Below are positions 16,289 to 25,448 of a stretch of DNA of 64,000 bases, piece after piece (the first letter of the stretch is position 1; each line of letters opens with the position of its first letter). Both the position numbers and the translations under genes were made by a program. The DNA comes from G963667675 sp964291545 (GTDB lineage Bacteria; Chloroflexota; Dehalococcoidia; Lucifugimonadales; UBA3495): contig OZ219861.1 of NCBI GenBank assembly GCA_964291545.2, forward strand, positions 186,001 to 250,000, given 5' to 3'. The notes beneath the pieces were generated by a model. That model was not told where the DNA came from and did not search any database. It saw nothing but the letters and a program-made list of their open reading frames with translations.

Positions 16289-16720
16289 CTATCCAGCTAT
16301 AGTGTTCAACTCGGTGACTATGGTAGGGCCGCCATCCAAGGTGCGGTGCACCGGGCACCGTTTGGCAATGGTAAGCAGCCGCGCCTCCTGTTCCTCATCC
16401 AACTCGCCGGTGACCGTGATGTGGAGCCTAACCAGGTCCACCATCACGTTGTCATTTTCATCGCATTCGTCGCAGTCGCGAGCGTGGACCCTCTCGTGGC
16501 TCAGCTGCACCTCAACCGAGTCCAGGGCCCAATTCCTTTTGGCGGCATACAGCCGCAGGGTCATGCCGGTTCAAGCGCCCAAGGCGGCCAGGAGCAATTC
16601 ATAAGGGTCTGGCCCCAGGCCCTGGCCCGCCTCGGGAGGCTCGTCGGCGATCAGGGCATGGCGGTCTGTCGTCACCAGGGTCTGCAGCCCTTCCAGCGTC
16701 TTAACCTTCACCGTGCCCAT
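16289..16720 (-). CDS. OsmC-like protein with in-frame TGA at the catalytic Cys (probable selenoprotein)
   Basis: A 143-codon OsmC/Ohr-family gene. The frame from ATG 16718-16720 reads through TGA at 16571-16573 (codon 50) and stays open to the stop at 16289. The TGA sits in DPYELLLAALGA-[TGA]-TGMTLRLYA, exactly where OsmC proteins carry the peroxidatic Cys. The second catalytic Cys is retained in AKRCPVHRTL (residue ~122). A GCGGC-TGTAT-GCCGC hairpin begins 14 nt after the TGA, a SECIS-like position. OsmC proteins reduce hydroperoxides, and Sec forms of the family have been described in metagenomic surveys as I recall. GAGG precedes the ATG. Confidence 0.8.
16542..16556 (-). promoter_or_regulatory. 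Candidate bacterial SECIS element (OsmC gene)
   Basis: A 5-bp stem GCGGC/GCCGC with apical loop TGTAT. The loop starts 19 nt after the TGA and has G at its second position, within the spacing known for bacterial SECIS elements. Folding of the surrounding mRNA was judged by eye only. Confidence 0.5.
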
Positions 16721-16759
16721 AGAGCCTCGCAAGTGCGCCGATTAACGTCGAATGGCCCC

Positions 16760-17947
16760 TCAGATTACCGACTGGTCAACCAGGCGCTGGATATCGCTGT
16801 CCGAGTAGCCCAACGCACCAAGGATTTCAGCGTTGTGCTCGCCCAGCAGGGGCGGGGGCCGGTCCAGGCCACCGGGGGTCTGCGAGAACTTGATCGGGAT
16901 GCCCGTCTGCTTGATGGTCCCTAAAGTTGGGTGGGCCATCTCTACGCGCATTTCCCGGTGCAATAACTGGGGGTCGGCGAACACCTCGGCAACATCGTTG
17001 ATGGGCCCGCAGGGGATACTCGACGCGTGGAGGTCCTGGGCCCAGTCGTCCACCGGGCGGGTTAGGAACAACTCCTGCAAGAGGGGGACCAGTGCGGCGC
17101 GGTTCCGAACCCGGCCGTCGTTGGTGGCATAGTCCGGATGCTCCCTGAGGTCTTCCCTGTTTATTGCCTGGCAGAAACGCTCCCAGAGCCGGTCGGAGCC
17201 CACTGCCACGTTGAGGTACCTGCCGTCCTGGCACATGAAGGCCTGGTAGGGGACTAGGCTGGGATGGGCGTTGCCCACCCGCTTGGGGGCGTTGCCTGTG
17301 GCGAAGAACGACCCCGCCTGATAGGTCAACCAGGCTACGTGGGCATCCATCATGGCCACGTCGATATATTGGCCCTCTCCGTTTTGTTCCCGGTGGAAGA
17401 GGGCCGTCGTAACGGCGTAAGCGGCCCACATGCCGGCGCCTATGTCGGCTATGGCTACGCCCACCTTCTGCGGGTCCCCGCCGGGGTCGCCGGTGACGCT
17501 CATCATCCCGGTCAACCCCTGCATAATCTGGTCGTAGGCGGGACGAGTGCGGTAGGGGCCGTCCTGACCGAATCCGGAGATGGAGCAGAATATAACCTTG
17601 GGATTGAGCCCCTTGACGGTCTCGTAGTCCAGCCCGAACCTGGACATAACGCCAGGGGTGAAGTTTTCGACGATTACGTCGGCATCGGCGGCCATTTTCA
17701 GGAAAATCTCCCTGGCCTCGGGCTCCTTGAAATTCAAGGTCAGGCTGCGCTTGTTGCGGTTGATGGAGAGGAAATAGGCGCTCTCGCCTTCTATGAAAGG
17801 AGGCCCCCAATGCCGGGTGTCGTCGCCGGCGCCGGGCATCTCGATTTTGATTACGTCGGCTCCCTGGTCTCCCAGCATCAAGGTGCAGAAGGGGCCTGCC
17901 AATGCCCTCGTAAGGTCAAGTACCCGTATGCCTTCCAGGGCCTTCAT
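16760..17947 (-). CDS. CaiB/BaiF family CoA-transferase (class III)
   Basis: A 395-residue class III CoA-transferase. It opens with ALEGIRVLDLTRALAGPFCT and contains LMLGDQGADVIKIE, SFNRNKRSLTLNFK-like LSINRNKRSLTLNFK, and the region YIDVAMMDAHVAW carrying the conserved catalytic Asp. These enzymes move CoA between carboxylic acids without ATP. Substrate specificity cannot be read from sequence. It is first in a leftward operon with OsmC (39 bp downstream), SDR and M24 genes; divergent from the molybdopterin-binding dehydrogenase gene. Confidence 0.92.
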   Translation of the reverse strand: MKALEGIRVLDLTRALAGPFCTLMLGDQGADVIKIEMPGAGDDTRHWGPPFIEGESAYFLSINRNKRSLTLNFKEPEAREIFLKMAADADVIVENFTPGVMSRFGLDYETVKGLNPKVIFCSISGFGQDGPYRTRPAYDQIMQGLTGMMSVTGDPGGDPQKVGVAIADIGAGMWAAYAVTTALFHREQNGEGQYIDVAMMDAHVAWLTYQAGSFFATGNAPKRVGNAHPSLVPYQAFMCQDGRYLNVAVGSDRLWERFCQAINREDLREHPDYATNDGRVRNRAALVPLLQELFLTRPVDDWAQDLHASSIPCGPINDVAEVFADPQLLHREMRVEMAHPTLGTIKQTGIPIKFSQTPGGLDRPPPLLGEHNAEILGALGYSDSDIQRLVDQSVI

Positions 17948-18243
17948 CGCGGAATCGCCTCCAGTGTGTAACTATCGTGTCGCTGCAGCACCCATTGGCC
18001 TTGGCGCCCGTCCTCCGGCGCCCGAGGGCCAATGGAGCGTCCACAATATTACCACAGGGCGCCGGCTATCGCGCGTGGTTTTGTCACTGGTTTGCGGTTC
18101 GATGTGCCCACAGCGGCGGAACACTCGAACCGGGGGGCGCCATGCCTGTCAGCGTGCCATTGCCGGGGGTCCAAGTCCTAATGTGTGATAGAATGACAGC
18201 AGCCCAACAGGCTTCTTCCCCTACTTTCGCGCGGAGGCAATGG

Positions 18244-20577
18244 ATGCTCGATTACAAGCCCAACGTGGTACTCTCGAACCAGGAATTCAACTCGGTTGGC
18301 TCGCGGCCCATCAGGCACGACGGCGCCGACAAAGTCACCGGTAAGGCCCTCTACAGCGCCGATATACGGCTGCCGGGCATGCTCTACGGGAAGATGCTGC
18401 GCAGCCCCCACTCTCACGCCAGGATCAAGTCGATCGACGCCAGCCGAGCGCTGGCTTTGCCGGGGGTGCACGCAGTAGTGACCTCCGACGATTTGGCCAA
18501 GCCTTCGGGAATAATAACGGACCAGGCGGAAAGGGCGCTCATAAACGCCCGTTTCATGAGCAACAACGTATTGGCCGAAGACAAGGCGCTCTACCGGGGA
18601 CACGCCGTGGCGGCGGTAGCAGCCGACAATTGGCACCTGGCCGAGCAGGCGCTGTCATTGATTGACGTGGAGTACGAGGTCCTGCCAGCGGTATTCGACG
18701 CCGACGAAGCGATGAAAGATGAAGCTCCATTGGTGCACGAGCGGCTGGCCAACCAGCAAAACGGCAGCCGCGCCGGCGGGATCCGAGCCGGCGACGACGA
18801 CGAAAAGAGTTCCAACATCTCCGACCACTGCGAGTTCCGGCTTGGAGACGTCGAAAGCGGATTTGGCGAAGCCGACGTGATCGTCGAGAAGGAAGTTTCT
18901 ACGGTTGCCGTTCACCAGGGCTACATCGAGCCTCACTCGGCCACGGCAATGTGGCACAGCGACGGCAACGTGACCGTTTGGTCCAGCAGCCAGGGCCATT
19001 TTGGAGTGCGGGAACACACCGCTTTGCTGCTGGGGATTCCAGTCTCCAAGGTCAGGGCCATTCCCATGGAAATCGGAGGCGGGTTCGGCGGAAAGCTGAC
19101 GAGTTACCTGGAACCGGTGGCCGCGGCGCTGGCCAAGAAGTCCGGCAAGCCGGTAAAGGTGGCCATGAGCCGCACGGAAGTGTTCGAGGGCACCGGTCCG
19201 ACCTCCGGGACCAACATCCGGGTAAAACTTGGAGCCGCCAAGGACGGCAAGCTGGTCGCCGCAGACGCCCGGCTGGTGTTCGAGGCCGGAGCATATCCCG
19301 GCTCCCCGGTTACGGGTGGGGCGGGCTGCATGTTTGCGCCTTACGACATCCCCAACGCCTACATCGAGGGGTTTGACGTAGTGGTCAACCGGCCCAAGAC
19401 GGCGGCCTACCGGGCTCCCGGCGCTCCCGCACCCGCCTTCTGCATGGAGACGGCCATCGATGAACTGTGCGAAAAGCTGGAAATGGACCCCATAGAGTTC
19501 CGGCTGCTAAACAGCGCCAAAGAGGGCACTCGCCGAGCCTCCGGGCCGTTGATGCCGCTGGTCGGCTTCGTCGAGACCCTGGAGGCAGTCAAGAACCACC
19601 CTCACTACAATGCACCCCTGGGAGGGCCGAACCGGGGTCGCGGGATAGCCAGCGGCTACTGGACAAACTATTCCGGTCCTTCCAACGCCGTGGCCACGGT
19701 GAACGACGACGGCACGGTGAACCTGGTGGAGGGATCGCCGGACATAGGCGGCACGCGGGCGACTGCCGCCCAGCACGCGGCCGAGGTACTGGGAATAGCC
19801 GTAGAAGACGTAAGGCCGCTGGTCGCCGACACGGCGTCGATCGGCTATACGTCCAACACCGGCGGGAGCGGCGTGACCTTCAAGACGGGGTGGGCCTGCT
19901 ACGAGGCAGCCCTGGACGTCAAGCGGCAAATGATTGACCGCGCCGCCAAAATCTGGGAGGTTTCGCCGGACGACGTGGAGTACGTAGACGGCGTGCTGCA
20001 GCACGCCTCAGACCCGGAGTTGCAGATGACGTTCCGCCAGTTGGCCGCCCGGCAAAACGCCACCGGCGGGCCAATCGTCGGCAGCGCCGGCGTGAATCCC
20101 CCTGGAGCCGGGCCGGCCTTGGGCATACACATCGTCGACGTGGAGGTGGACCCGGACACAGGGAAGGTGCAAATCCTGCGCTACACCGCTGTACAGGACG
20201 CGGGCAAAGCCATCCACCCCAGCTACGTGGAAGGTCAGATGCAGGGGGGCGCCGCCCAGGGAATAGGTTGGGCGCTTAACGAAGAGTATTTCGTGAACGA
20301 CCAGGGCCAAATGTTGAACTCCAGCTTCCTGGACTATCGAATGCCCACCAGCCTGGACCTGCCGATGATCGACACGGTGATAGTCGAAGTGGCCAACCCA
20401 GGCCATCCCTACGGCGTCCGGGGTGTGGGCGAAGTGCCCATCGTGCCGCCCATGGCGGCGATAGCCAACGCCATACACGGGGCTTTAGGGGTACGCATCG
20501 ATGAACTGCCGATGAATCCGGGAAGAGTCCTCGAGTCCCTGTGGGCGAAAAACGGCTCCAATGGGAGCGGCAGGTAG
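18244..20577 (+). CDS. Xanthine dehydrogenase family molybdopterin-binding subunit
   Basis: A 777-residue large subunit of the molybdenum hydroxylase family (xanthine/aldehyde/CO dehydrogenases). It starts with GSRPIRHDGADKVTGKALYSADI, the usual N-terminal domain. The Moco-binding motif EIGGGFGGK lies near residue 277, TAAYRAPGAPAPAFCMETAID follows, and the conserved active-site Glu region is RGVGEVPIVPPMAAIANA. GGAGG lies 6 nt before ATG 18244; the open frame extends upstream without domain support. The FAD and [2Fe-2S] subunits are absent from the neighbourhood. A MoaD-like gene follows by 10 bp. Confidence 0.92.
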   Translation: MLDYKPNVVLSNQEFNSVGSRPIRHDGADKVTGKALYSADIRLPGMLYGKMLRSPHSHARIKSIDASRALALPGVHAVVTSDDLAKPSGIITDQAERALINARFMSNNVLAEDKALYRGHAVAAVAADNWHLAEQALSLIDVEYEVLPAVFDADEAMKDEAPLVHERLANQQNGSRAGGIRAGDDDEKSSNISDHCEFRLGDVESGFGEADVIVEKEVSTVAVHQGYIEPHSATAMWHSDGNVTVWSSSQGHFGVREHTALLLGIPVSKVRAIPMEIGGGFGGKLTSYLEPVAAALAKKSGKPVKVAMSRTEVFEGTGPTSGTNIRVKLGAAKDGKLVAADARLVFEAGAYPGSPVTGGAGCMFAPYDIPNAYIEGFDVVVNRPKTAAYRAPGAPAPAFCMETAIDELCEKLEMDPIEFRLLNSAKEGTRRASGPLMPLVGFVETLEAVKNHPHYNAPLGGPNRGRGIASGYWTNYSGPSNAVATVNDDGTVNLVEGSPDIGGTRATAAQHAAEVLGIAVEDVRPLVADTASIGYTSNTGGSGVTFKTGWACYEAALDVKRQMIDRAAKIWEVSPDDVEYVDGVLQHASDPELQMTFRQLAARQNATGGPIVGSAGVNPPGAGPALGIHIVDVEVDPDTGKVQILRYTAVQDAGKAIHPSYVEGQMQGGAAQGIGWALNEEYFVNDQGQMLNSSFLDYRMPTSLDLPMIDTVIVEVANPGHPYGVRGVGEVPIVPPMAAIANAIHGALGVRIDELPMNPGRVLESLWAKNGSNGSGR

Positions 20578-20587
20578 AGGCGCAAGT

Positions 20588-20857
20588 ATGCCGGAAGTAT
20601 GGATTCCGCCCCGTATGCAAGGACTGACCCAGGGCAAACAGCAAGTCCAGGTGGAGGGTCGCACCGTCCGCCAGTTGGTGAATAATCTGGAAGGACTCTT
20701 TCCAGGCACCAAGGCTTTTCTATACGATGAAGAAGCTGGGGACCTGTTGCCCGGAGTGGCGGTAATCGTGGACGGCGAGACCAGCCAAATGGGGTTGCTG
20801 CAGCAGGTCAATGAAGACAGCGAGATCCACTTTTTGCCGGCTATCGCGGGGGGTTGA
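20588..20857 (+). CDS. MoaD/ThiS family sulfur carrier-like protein
   Basis: An 89-residue beta-grasp protein with VEGRTVRQLVNNLEGLFPG near the N-terminus and a Gly-Gly C-terminus (LPAIAGG), the residues adenylated and thiocarboxylated in MoaD/ThiS. ATG 20588 is chosen after GAGGCGCAAGT. It begins 10 bp after the molybdopterin-binding subunit, so the pair is probably co-transcribed, which fits a role in molybdopterin synthesis or in sulfuration of that enzyme. No MoaE or MoeB is adjacent. Confidence 0.82.
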   Translation: MPEVWIPPRMQGLTQGKQQVQVEGRTVRQLVNNLEGLFPGTKAFLYDEEAGDLLPGVAVIVDGETSQMGLLQQVNEDSEIHFLPAIAGG

Positions 20858-21096
20858 GAGGGCCCGAGCCGCTGCCCTGCAACAAACCTGGGTAGTTTGC
20901 GTATGCCTACTCCTCCACAACGTCTGTAGAAGGGTTGTCCAGGTCTCCTAGAACCCTGAGGGCTTGATGCTGGCAGGTGAAGCCTGACCGGCCCCCAAGC
21001 TGTGGGTGCGCGGTGCAAGTTGCTCGAGCTTGGATGAATTGAGCGCCCAGGTCCGGATCCTGCCGAACCCCTAGTTTTACAGAGCGAGGCGACGCC

Positions 21097-21510
21097 ATGT
21101 CGATGACCCCGGAGCAGTTGGACGAATTCCTGACGCGCCCATTGGTGGCCGTTCTCGGCACTGTAGATAGGGACGGCAGGCCACGCTCTTGCCCCATCTG
21201 GTTTCACTGCGAAAACGGGGCGGCTTACATGTTTACCGGGCGCAGCACGTTGAAGTGGCGCAACCTGGAATCCAACCCCCATGCTTCGTTATGCGTAGAT
21301 ACACGGGAGCCGCCCTACGCCGCGGCGGTGTTGGACGGTCCGGTCCAAGAGTCGGACCGGCCCATTTACGACCTGGTGCTTACCATGGCGCTGCGTTACT
21401 ACGGCGAAGAGAAAGGCCGCGCCTTCGCGGAGAGATATCGCAATTCCCCGCCGGGAAGGGTGGTCTTCAAGCTTACCCCGCGGAAGATTGCCTCGTTCAT
21501 TGCCGAATAA
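21097..21510 (+). CDS. Pyridoxamine 5'-phosphate oxidase-family (PPOX) protein
   Basis: A 137-residue split-barrel flavin or F420-binding protein. The N-terminal LVAVLGTVDRDGRPRSCPIWF and following YMFTGRSTLKWRNLESNP are typical of PPOX-class F420/FMN proteins. The length matches the small PPOX oxidoreductases. Which deazaflavin or flavin is bound cannot be decided by eye. GAGGCGACGCC precedes ATG 21097. Isolated between a 240-bp gap and a repeat-containing gap. Confidence 0.85.
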   Translation: MSMTPEQLDEFLTRPLVAVLGTVDRDGRPRSCPIWFHCENGAAYMFTGRSTLKWRNLESNPHASLCVDTREPPYAAAVLDGPVQESDRPIYDLVLTMALRYYGEEKGRAFAERYRNSPPGRVVFKLTPRKIASFIAE

Positions 21511-21552
21511 GGCCGAGGCGTTATCCTGGCCATGGTTGCGGATGCGGCGGCG

Positions 21553-21662
21553 CCGCAACACTGTCATCCCGAGGAGCGAAGCGACGAGGAATCTGGGGGA
21601 GGGCCCACCCGCATAAGCCTGTGCCCACCACCCCAGACCCCTCGCTGCGCTCGGGGTGACAT
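21553..21662. repeat. Intergenic palindromic repeat (copy set 2)
   Basis: This runs from GTCATCCCGAGGAGCGAAGC (21563) through CATAAGCCTGTGCC to CTCGGGGTGACATG (21662). The same units recur at 43810-43880 and, inverted, at 36987-37040. Confidence 0.8.
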
Positions 21663-21825
21663 GGTAAGGTGATTCTTAGGGCAAGGCGGTTAGGATGTTG
21701 ACAACCGGAAAACGCTCATTTAGTCTCGCTTTAGAATCGCAGTCCGGGGCCAGGGCGGCGCTTGGCTTTGGCAAGGCAGCCGGGTGACGTGCAAATGTCA
21801 AATTGGCCGGGCAGGATGATGGACC

Positions 21826-22731
21826 ATGTATCGTAAAGTGTTGGTGCCCGTCGACGAGTCCGTAGAGGCCGATGACGTGCGCGCGTTGGTCCAGGATGAC
21901 GTCGCCTCTGACGCCGAGATAGTCCTGCTTCAAGTGATTCCCCCGCCCAAGACCCACGCCGAAGGCGATCACGTGATACTGGGAAGCCAGCAGGAGGACT
22001 ACGACCGCCACAAGGCGATGTCTTACCTCAGGGCATTCATTAAGCGACAGTCGCACCCGACCTTCAAATGGCGGCCGGAGGTAGTCGTCTCGGAATCGGT
22101 GGCCGGAGGCATCCTGGCCTTCGCCGAGCGGGAGCCCGTGGACCTGATCGCCATGTCCACCCGCGACCGGCAACTGGTCGCCAGGTACGTCAAGGTGAAC
22201 GTTGCCAACGAAGTGGAGCACGGGGCAGCCACACAGGTCCGGGTGCTCCGGACCCAGGAATCTCCCAGCACCCGGATGTTCGAGCAAGTGGACATATTCC
22301 GGGACCTGTTTCCTCACCAGGTCGAAAAGATTGTTGCCCTGGGGGAACGGGTCCACATATCGGCGGGGGAAACGCTGGGCAAGGGCGGAGAACACGGGGA
22401 AACCCTGTTCGTGATCATCGAAGGCGAGGCCGACCTGACTGCCCATTCCCACATCGGTGAGATTGCCGTTCGCGTCGCCGGCCCCGGGGAGGCGTTCCCA
22501 TTGGCCGCCCTGCTTGCGTCGGGAATGTTGATCACCTCGGGCGAGGCCCTGACCGACATGGAACTTTTGACGATACCCCGCGGCCCGCTGCTGGAGCTCT
22601 GCTCTACGGACACCCAGATAGGAATGGGAATCTATTCGGCGGCGGGCCGGATATTTGCTCAACGCTACAGCGCCACCCTGTCCCAGTTGGCCATCAGCGG
22701 GGAAAGGGAACTGCGGAACACTACGGTCTAA
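21826..22731 (+). CDS. Universal stress protein domain fused to a cyclic-nucleotide-binding-like domain
   Basis: A 301-residue soluble protein. Residues 1-150 are a Usp domain (MYRKVLVPVDESVEADD, DLIAMSTRDRQLV). Residues ~165-280 form a Crp-type nucleotide-binding barrel: VDIFRDLFPHQVEKIVALGE, GGEHGETLFVIIEGEADLT, IAVRVAGPGEAFPLAALL. No helix-turn-helix follows, so it is not a transcription factor. It is the first of two tandem paralogues (next gene 44 bp downstream). A sensor that couples a ligand to stress functions is plausible but unproven. Confidence 0.85.
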   Translation: MYRKVLVPVDESVEADDVRALVQDDVASDAEIVLLQVIPPPKTHAEGDHVILGSQQEDYDRHKAMSYLRAFIKRQSHPTFKWRPEVVVSESVAGGILAFAEREPVDLIAMSTRDRQLVARYVKVNVANEVEHGAATQVRVLRTQESPSTRMFEQVDIFRDLFPHQVEKIVALGERVHISAGETLGKGGEHGETLFVIIEGEADLTAHSHIGEIAVRVAGPGEAFPLAALLASGMLITSGEALTDMELLTIPRGPLLELCSTDTQIGMGIYSAAGRIFAQRYSATLSQLAISGERELRNTTV

Positions 22732-22775
22732 CCGGGCCAAGCCACAGCCGGGCAAGCCGCCGGCAGAGGAAATCC

Positions 22776-23732
22776 GTGTACCAAAAAATCCTTGTCCCCC
22801 TGGACGGTTCCAGGGAATCGGAGCAATCGCTGGCCTTAGCCAAGGATAGACTTGCGTCCGGCGGTGAGCTGGTCCTCCTCAGGGTAATCCCACCTGGAAA
22901 GTCGGCTACCGTGGGGTCCCACTACATAATTGGCAATCTCCTGGAGGAACTCGACCACCGCGAGGCGCAACGCTACCTGCAGAGCCTGGGCTGGCGCGAG
23001 GTACGCAACTCCGCCACCTGGCGCGCCGAAGTGGTCGTGTCCAGGTCCCCGGCCGCCGGGATCGCCGACTTCGCCCGGCATCAGAACATCGATCTCATCG
23101 CCATGTACACCAACGACCGCGGGCTGCTGGGCCGGATGTTCAACAAGAGCGTCACCAGGGAGGTGCAGCGGCTCAGGCCCACCGAAGTGCTGGCCATAGG
23201 GCCAAAGGATGCGGCCGGATATGCAGGGGAGGCGCCCATCGAAGCCGACCCCGGCATAGAAGCCGGATCGTTCAGGCACGTCGACGTTTTCGAGGGTCTA
23301 TCCGACGAACAGATAGAACGCGTAGTGTCGTTGGGAGAACGCCTGCACATCAATGCCGGCGAAATGCTGGGGAAGGGCGGGGAGCACGGGGAAACCCTAT
23401 TCGTGATCATAGAAGGCGAGGCTGACCTGACGGCCCACTCGGAGATTGGCGAAATTGCGGTGCGCATTACCAGGCCGGGGGAGTCCTTCCCTTTGGCGGC
23501 GCTGTTGGGGTCCGGGACCTTGATTACGTCGGGTGAAGCCCTGACCGACATGGACGTGCTGGCGATACCCCGGTCACAACTGCTGCTGCTGTGCTCCAAG
23601 AACACAGAGATCGGACTGAGGGTCCACTTCAACGTCGCCCAACTCTTTGCCGCCCGCTACAGCGAGACTCTCACCCAGCTGGCAACCAGCGCAGAACGGG
23701 AAGTGCTGGACGTAGAGGCGCCGGAGCACTAA
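22776..23732 (+). CDS. Universal stress protein domain fused to a cyclic-nucleotide-binding-like domain (paralogue)
   Basis: A 318-residue paralogue of the preceding gene. It has the same order of domains: Usp (MYQKILVPLDGSRESEQSLALA) then nucleotide-binding barrel (GGEHGETLFVIIEGEADLT, ITRPGESFPLAALLGSGTL). The barrel is more conserved between the two copies than the Usp part, suggesting ligand binding is the constrained function. GTG 22776 follows AGAGGAAATCC. The pair arose by tandem duplication and is likely co-transcribed. Confidence 0.85.
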   Translation: MYQKILVPLDGSRESEQSLALAKDRLASGGELVLLRVIPPGKSATVGSHYIIGNLLEELDHREAQRYLQSLGWREVRNSATWRAEVVVSRSPAAGIADFARHQNIDLIAMYTNDRGLLGRMFNKSVTREVQRLRPTEVLAIGPKDAAGYAGEAPIEADPGIEAGSFRHVDVFEGLSDEQIERVVSLGERLHINAGEMLGKGGEHGETLFVIIEGEADLTAHSEIGEIAVRITRPGESFPLAALLGSGTLITSGEALTDMDVLAIPRSQLLLLCSKNTEIGLRVHFNVAQLFAARYSETLTQLATSAEREVLDVEAPEH

Positions 23733-23789
23733 AGGGCCTCTCTAAGGGACCGGTGCAGCCCTAGGCCGGAGGCGCCTGCTGACTCTCGC

Positions 23790-24425
23790 CTACCGGCGGT
23801 AGGCCCAGATTTGGTGGAACACGTCGGGTTCGCCCTTGGGCAGGGGCTGGAACGGCTCAGTAACCTCGACCAACTTCCACTTCCCCTGGGCTTCGAGCTC
23901 TTGCTGCTTCGCCCTGAAGCCCCCTTCTTCATAGACGTCGGTGCGAAGGCTGAACACCACGTGGCCGCCGGGCTTGGTCACGCGAATCAACTCGTCGAAA
24001 GCGCCGGCGGGAGCGTGCCCCTGGGTAAAGACGCCGACACTGATCACTCCGTCGAACAATCCGCTGTCGAAATCCAGGCGCTCCCCCAAGACCATCTGGT
24101 GTAGCTCTGAGTAGACGTTCTTGCTGCGGGCTTCATCGAGCATCCCCTTGGAAAGGTCGATGGCCACCAGGTCCCGGTAGCCGAGATCGGCCAAGACCTC
24201 TCCAACCAGTCCGGTGCCGGCCCCGGCGTCCAATACCTTGGCCGGCTTGGGCACCAGCTTGACGAAGATATCGGACGCCGCTTTCGGCGAGAGCCAGACG
24301 AAATGCTCTTCCAAGTCCTGGTCATAGTCGGCAGCCCATTGGTCGTACCGGTCTTCCAGTTCTTGGTTATTGGTGGACGAGTAGACCCACTGGATTCTTT
24401 TTTCGGTTTCCTGCACTGCTGTCAC
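23790..24425 (-). CDS. Class I SAM-dependent methyltransferase
   Basis: A 211-residue methyltransferase with motif I VLDAGAGTGLVGEVLADLG, the acidic loop LVAIDLSKGMLDEA and the post-motif VTKPGGHVVFSLR. The N-terminal YDQWAADYDQDL is typical of small-molecule methyltransferases of the WBSCR27/UbiE-like group. GTG 24425 is assumed, but GTG at codon 4 (24416) is better spaced from AGGAG. It lies just downstream of another methyltransferase in the same orientation. Substrate unknown. Confidence 0.88.
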   Translation of the reverse strand: MTAVQETEKRIQWVYSSTNNQELEDRYDQWAADYDQDLEEHFVWLSPKAASDIFVKLVPKPAKVLDAGAGTGLVGEVLADLGYRDLVAIDLSKGMLDEARSKNVYSELHQMVLGERLDFDSGLFDGVISVGVFTQGHAPAGAFDELIRVTKPGGHVVFSLRTDVYEEGGFRAKQQELEAQGKWKLVEVTEPFQPLPKGEPDVFHQIWAYRR

Positions 24426-24504
24426 TCCTGGCGGACTTGCGTAAGCGGGCGCCGGACCTGCCGTCGACGGGACACCTTGCTCGGCCGGCCGGCGTCCGGG
24501 ATTG

Positions 24505-25323
24505 CTACTTCTGACAGACGAAGAACCCCCAGCCCAACTCGTTGTTTTCCACCGCCCTGGCCGTCTCGAGATATGCCTTGGCCAGGTATTCGAAACGCTC
24601 GGCGTGCTCGCCGCCGCTCTTGGGCGTACGGTCGGAGAGGCACAAATAGCTGGTCTGCAGATGCTCGGAGATATCCCGGGCCTCCAGGATCTTGAACCCC
24701 AGGTCCTTCAGCGCCGCCTGGTATGACTCGAAGCTGAACTCCGTGTCGAACAACAGCCGGTCATACACGTACTTTTGGGCGTCGGCAGAGATGTCCCGCC
24801 GGGGCCTGAGCAGATCGTCGAAGACCATGATCCCGCCGTCTTGCAGCACCCGGTAAGCCTCTTGCAGAGCGGCTTCCTTGTCGTGCACGTGATAAATCAC
24901 CGCCTGGCTCCACAGGTGGGTGAAATGCCCGTCGTCGAAGGGCAATTCGGTGGCGGACGCCTTTTGGAACGCCAACCGGTCTCGTAGTTCCGGGGGCTGT
25001 TCGGTCCTGGCCTCCTCGGCATTATTGATGCGCACCTCGCTGAGGTCCACTCCGGTAACATGGCACCCCTGGTAGTCCGCCAGCCAGATGGCGGTGGTGC
25101 CGTTGCCGCAACCGAGGTCGAGGACTCTCGAGTTTCGGTCGATCTTCCCCTGCCGGACCATCATCCGGTCCAGGTTGGCGCAGGCCTTCAGGAAGTCTCT
25201 TCCGGTGCTCTCATCGAAGAGTCCCCAATGGACGCTGCCGTCGGCGTCCCAAATAGCCCGGTAGATTTGGTCTTCGGCGTCGTAATAGGTCTCGGTGTCC
25301 TGCTCGGTATATCTGCTGGTCAT
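24505..25323 (-). CDS. SAM-dependent methyltransferase (sarcosine/dimethylglycine methyltransferase-like)
   Basis: A 272-residue methyltransferase. Motif I is VLDLGCGNGTTAIWLA, followed by VTGVDLSEVRINNAEEA, LPFDDGHFTHLWSQAVIYHV and GGIMVFDDLLRP. The N-terminal TYYDAEDQIYRAIWDADGSVHWG is the pattern seen in glycine-betaine-forming sarcosine/dimethylglycine methyltransferases and close relatives. That specificity is tentative. ATG 25323 is used rather than GTG 25329. It precedes a second methyltransferase by ~80 bp in the leftward direction. Confidence 0.85.
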   Translation of the reverse strand: MTSRYTEQDTETYYDAEDQIYRAIWDADGSVHWGLFDESTGRDFLKACANLDRMMVRQGKIDRNSRVLDLGCGNGTTAIWLADYQGCHVTGVDLSEVRINNAEEARTEQPPELRDRLAFQKASATELPFDDGHFTHLWSQAVIYHVHDKEAALQEAYRVLQDGGIMVFDDLLRPRRDISADAQKYVYDRLLFDTEFSFESYQAALKDLGFKILEARDISEHLQTSYLCLSDRTPKSGGEHAERFEYLAKAYLETARAVENNELGWGFFVCQK

Positions 25324-25448
25324 GTTCACCGTTCCAAGCGTTGCCGCGAATCGGCGCCCACTCGAAAAATCGCTGCTTACGCGACAACGAGTCCGGCGGC
25401 GGCGGATTTTTGGTAGAGGTCTATGAGACGGGAGATACCCTATCCGGC

